A stretch of 64,000 bases of DNA from Myxococcaceae bacterium JPH2 (lineage in GTDB: Bacteria; Myxococcota; Myxococcia; Myxococcales; Myxococcaceae): positions 682,001 to 746,000 of the forward strand of contig JAEMGR010000003.1 of assembly GCA_016458225.1 (NCBI GenBank). The letters run 5' to 3'. Under the pieces are notes generated by a model. That model was given only the letters and a program-made list of their open reading frames with translations. It was not told where the DNA came from and made no database searches. Positions 63,401-64,000 of the stretch are shown in pieces; position 1 is the stretch's first letter; the number at the start of each line of letters is the position of its first letter. The position numbers and the translations under genes were made by a program.

Positions 63401-63980
63401 GTCTCGGCTGGGTGTGCGGGAGCTGGTCGGCCCCGCGAGCGCGCTGCTGCGCTCGGGCGAGTCCGTGGCGCCGGCGAACGTGCGACAGGAAGCCGCGCGC
63501 GCGCTGGGTCGGCTGGGGGCCGTGAAGGAGCTGGACGCCGTGCGCGCCGCCCTCTCCGACCCCGACGCGCGAGTGCGCGCGGCGGCAGCGGACACGCTGG
63601 CGAGGCTCGCGCCCGAGCAGGCGGCGGCGTGGGCGCTGGAAGTGAAGCCCTTCGACCCGGTGGCCCTCGGCCCCACGGGCGCGAAGGTGGCCGCGGAGGC
63701 GCTGGCCACGGACGAGGCCCGCCGGCTCGCGCTGCCTGCGCTGCTCGGCGCCAAGCAGACGGAAACCCTGCGCCCGCTCGCGGCCAACGCGAAGCCCGAG
63801 GTCCGCCAGGACGCCTGGGCCGCGCTGGGTCGCGTGGGTGGAGACGCGGCGACGGAGCTGCTGCACACCGCCGCCTTCGACAAGTCGCAATCGGTGGAGC
63901 TGCGCAAGGCCGCATGGCGCGCCCACAAACGTGCACGCCGTGCCAATGAGCGCGTCCGGAAGGAAGGAACCCCGTCGTGA
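57483..63980 (+). CDS. Giant WD40 plus HEAT-repeat scaffold protein
   Basis: A 2165-residue cytoplasmic protein. Residues about 10-330 form WD40 blades (GGCTAVAASPDGKLLATAGV followed by DGIVRVWEVES; GGVRALAFTPRDGRLVSGGD followed by DGKLRLW). From about residue 350 to the end are dozens of HEAT/PBS-lyase-type repeats of about 30 residues with the pattern D-x-x-x-x-V-R-x-x-A-x-x-A-L-x-x-L (EPEVRKLAALELAARG, DTDADVRAAALDAVVTLDVE, DADVRRVAFTVRAL). A short Gly/Ser linker (TGGGKSWLRRLFS) breaks the solenoid at about residue 1225. No catalytic motif is seen. Its TGA overlaps GTG of the next gene as GTGA. Large WD40-HEAT scaffolds accompany MoxR-ATPase/vWA-type conflict systems in my memory, but the partner gene is outside the window. 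Confidence 0.88.
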   Translation: MANLAIGNIEKVRALAANARLLLVGGARASTDSRLIAYEPGTNKVVWSTELPSAVLALALLGERWFAGGADGTVVFGSLSDGKVQFQLHGAHAGGCTAVAASPDGKLLATAGVDGIVRVWEVESTRKVKEWRASSQPLRAVAVDPSNTYVACAGDDGVVRAFTLATDARRDMPGHEGGVRALAFTPRDGRLVSGGDDGKLRLWYLVGAVEFEVRGDKDSGHAGSVLALLFPPTPTAEAGEEASDRVWSAGSDGKLKVWRLDERRKPRTFDVSSKPVTALAFSQPPANSRLAKLAQGHVFAGGDDRKVARYTVGLDGKPTDETVTYAHGFDLLAEAPKGGRSKREAAVREATALEEPEALEFVLGLLTSDNEPEVRKLAALELAARGRAGARPKLRERLNDNQPAVRLAALEALEKLETESVLGAPRAALDSRFSEIRTLGLRRLAKLGGASPLVPGLVAGRLADSEPSVGLAALDALVAVSPSDSLEPLKTAFERGPSPLKVEVLIRAAGGGLLSHPQLQPLVARALDDADADVRRVAFTVRALERRPLAAALESRDEDFARAVRDVARMLALRAKRNAGDADAKFTTEAEVTASRDALLAGAPTQGALAEPDLEPLLASMACRTPDTALRGARGLAQVGDARALGALLQLSREGDAFIRRQAASSLQALQDPRARERLVWMLDDTDADVRAAALDAVVTLDVEAPLSAAEAALRSGHEDVRVRGLDRLVKLGAQAQGAEPLLGNALEDESGKVRGEAFRTLWAWNEKEPQKALDRALTGRFPDLRQRAVEVLTERGAENWALERLRKSVEDRDATVATAAYESWVKLAGKEKPEPHLAALTSTHASLRALAAKNAAQASAEPLRSPLLKLVQDERVDVAIAALESLDKLIPSENGPLLAGLVAAELPVRVRAAELLSPRGAEDIIEPMRGFITDKDLERIYPPGLLNPLRVRAARALASLGSRRLLGFFATTLIPHELGDLQEQGARGLATASRRGDEGFLLDALGHANVAVRSWGADGLSRLGDARALPVLTGNLRHEHLPIRLGAILSFAALGSEGDGGLLHGLEDSAREVQEMVFAIVLARDLRATRRGEPPDLLTSALSGGRPDVRYAAARALELRTEPDAYRAHLVDVLLPPRPEKVGDMKDWPSEEDRAKRVVGLAEALSSDQPEQRYAAAQVLLLRNKPLDYFREAQKVARPRTLDAPWKPETAPGASTVQTGQTGGGKSWLRRLFSAVKPGAAEPSAEATVAAERQHLRRLAFGAYVGLLRQVVAGDDEGHRVRRDAVDRVVKLTQEGYAGTPAAVAALLRALEDPHQLVRKAALAGIKELFPAGSDEPLALALASLSPDVARAALDELAERGDAARPRVAAALNSPLADVRKYAFELLEKLSPAGSLEPLLAALSSEHADLRVGVIERLAGANDARVTEALGRAMASEHEDLRLRAAELLAWRSDDRAVEVLGAFLRAEAAPLVKRAVEGLARLATPAAVAALGARLSVATDANERTNLVKALGRTHRVEALDLLARRSVDDEAPAVRLACVAAAMKVAGTDREKTKDREATKRDPELAVRFLRVAVKSLDVEVRKAAAVELQMGKEAGQDALLVGLFNDRDATVRAEAVARYSKRVIHQGSPVEPLEEVLRAGDRLVMLPAAEGVAHKGRVSALRPLLLYARAGEPGDRERALIALGTLGDARALAELETVAAGGTPEAPAEPSMMVAAIEGLGRLAGRLPEGEERRRVEEKVEAAALEGQTEEMQRAGVCGLRAIGGERARVKLEALLADDGTDVDVRVTVAEQLGKMGDLAAEAALAAALDDDEDELREAARKALDVLFPQERTRVEFLAVASKYTDISEPAAAYLSGEGDPALLVPRLATLDNATLRLRLRRGLARRGALPIPELTALLGHDKAQAREEAAWLVGTWTGETRPAGTVDTSALAKTLLTTERRTATEWAATPAPKRAPVASAWERVLWAASRLGVRELVGPASALLRSGESVAPANVRQEAARALGRLGAVKELDAVRAALSDPDARVRAAAADTLARLAPEQAAAWALEVKPFDPVALGPTGAKVAAEALATDEARRLALPALLGAKQTETLRPLAANAKPEVRQDAWAALGRVGGDAATELLHTAAFDKSQSVELRKAAWRAHKRARRANERVRKEGTPS

Positions 63981-64000
63981 GCACCGCCACCCCTCGCCAT
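63977..64000 (+). CDS. Start of a further gene (5' end only)
   Basis: GTG at 63977 overlaps the stop of the WD40-HEAT gene (GTGA) and opens MSTATPRH before the window ends. Eight codons are too few to identify; the overlap implies translational coupling and function together with the scaffold protein. Confidence 0.5.

Overview
The window is about 64 kb of very GC-rich DNA with strong third-position G/C bias, few intergenic bases and genes on both strands. Many secreted lipoproteins, a MYXO-CTERM-like surface anchor, a trifunctional Ser/Thr-kinase/AAA/histidine-kinase and giant HEAT-repeat proteins all point to a myxobacterium (Myxococcota, probably the Myxococcus/Corallococcus/Cystobacter group). 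That assignment is inference from gene content; no rRNA, tRNA or CRISPR array was seen. All family names come from motif reading without database searches.

0-3.5 kb: the start of a kdp potassium-uptake operon on the minus strand (outer-membrane barrel, a 26-residue membrane peptide, KdpF, KdpA cut by the window edge), then a siderophore-interacting-type flavoprotein. 4-9.3 kb: a plus-strand module of a small Ig-like protein, a large M15-type peptidoglycan peptidase interrupted near its start by an in-frame TAG, a LysM/peptidoglycan-binding protein and a secreted protein. It looks like a cell-wall-targeting effector with accessory and candidate immunity genes. 9.3-14 kb (minus): a StyA-like flavin monooxygenase, a lipoprotein and a secreted propeller-like protein, and an OsmC protein.

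14-25.3 kb: surface and envelope proteins. These are a giant Ig-repeat protein in which an internal MYXO-CTERM-like anchor is followed by a second signal sequence and a beta-barrel; a VOC protein; a 3'-truncated OmpA-type barrel overlapping a novel double-zinc-ribbon protein; an orphan amino-acid-binding lipoprotein; and a PKD/beta-helix lipoprotein. 25.4-32.7 kb: a cytochrome b plus Tat-exported molybdopterin oxidoreductase pair, an alpha/beta hydrolase with a readable promoter, a TPR protein, a DNA-methyltransferase-like protein, a ferritin-like protein, and a divergent TetR/FAD-monooxygenase pair.

32.8-35.4 kb: a compact three-gene set of a Dyp-peroxidase-like protein lacking the heme ligand, an isoprenyl-synthase-like protein lacking Asp-rich motifs, and a SAM methyltransferase. 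35.5-44.3 kb: a Gly/Ser lipoprotein, a PhnB-like VOC protein, a carboxypeptidase-regulatory-repeat protein, and a YhaO/YhaN (SbcD/SbcC-like) pair. 44.3-44.7 kb is an intergenic block of hairpins and phased repeats. 44.8-64 kb: the trifunctional kinase, a HEAT protein, an acetyltransferase, a MATE pump, a DUF488 protein, a metalloprotease with a small secreted partner, and a 2165-residue WD40-HEAT scaffold that overlaps the start of another gene at the window end.
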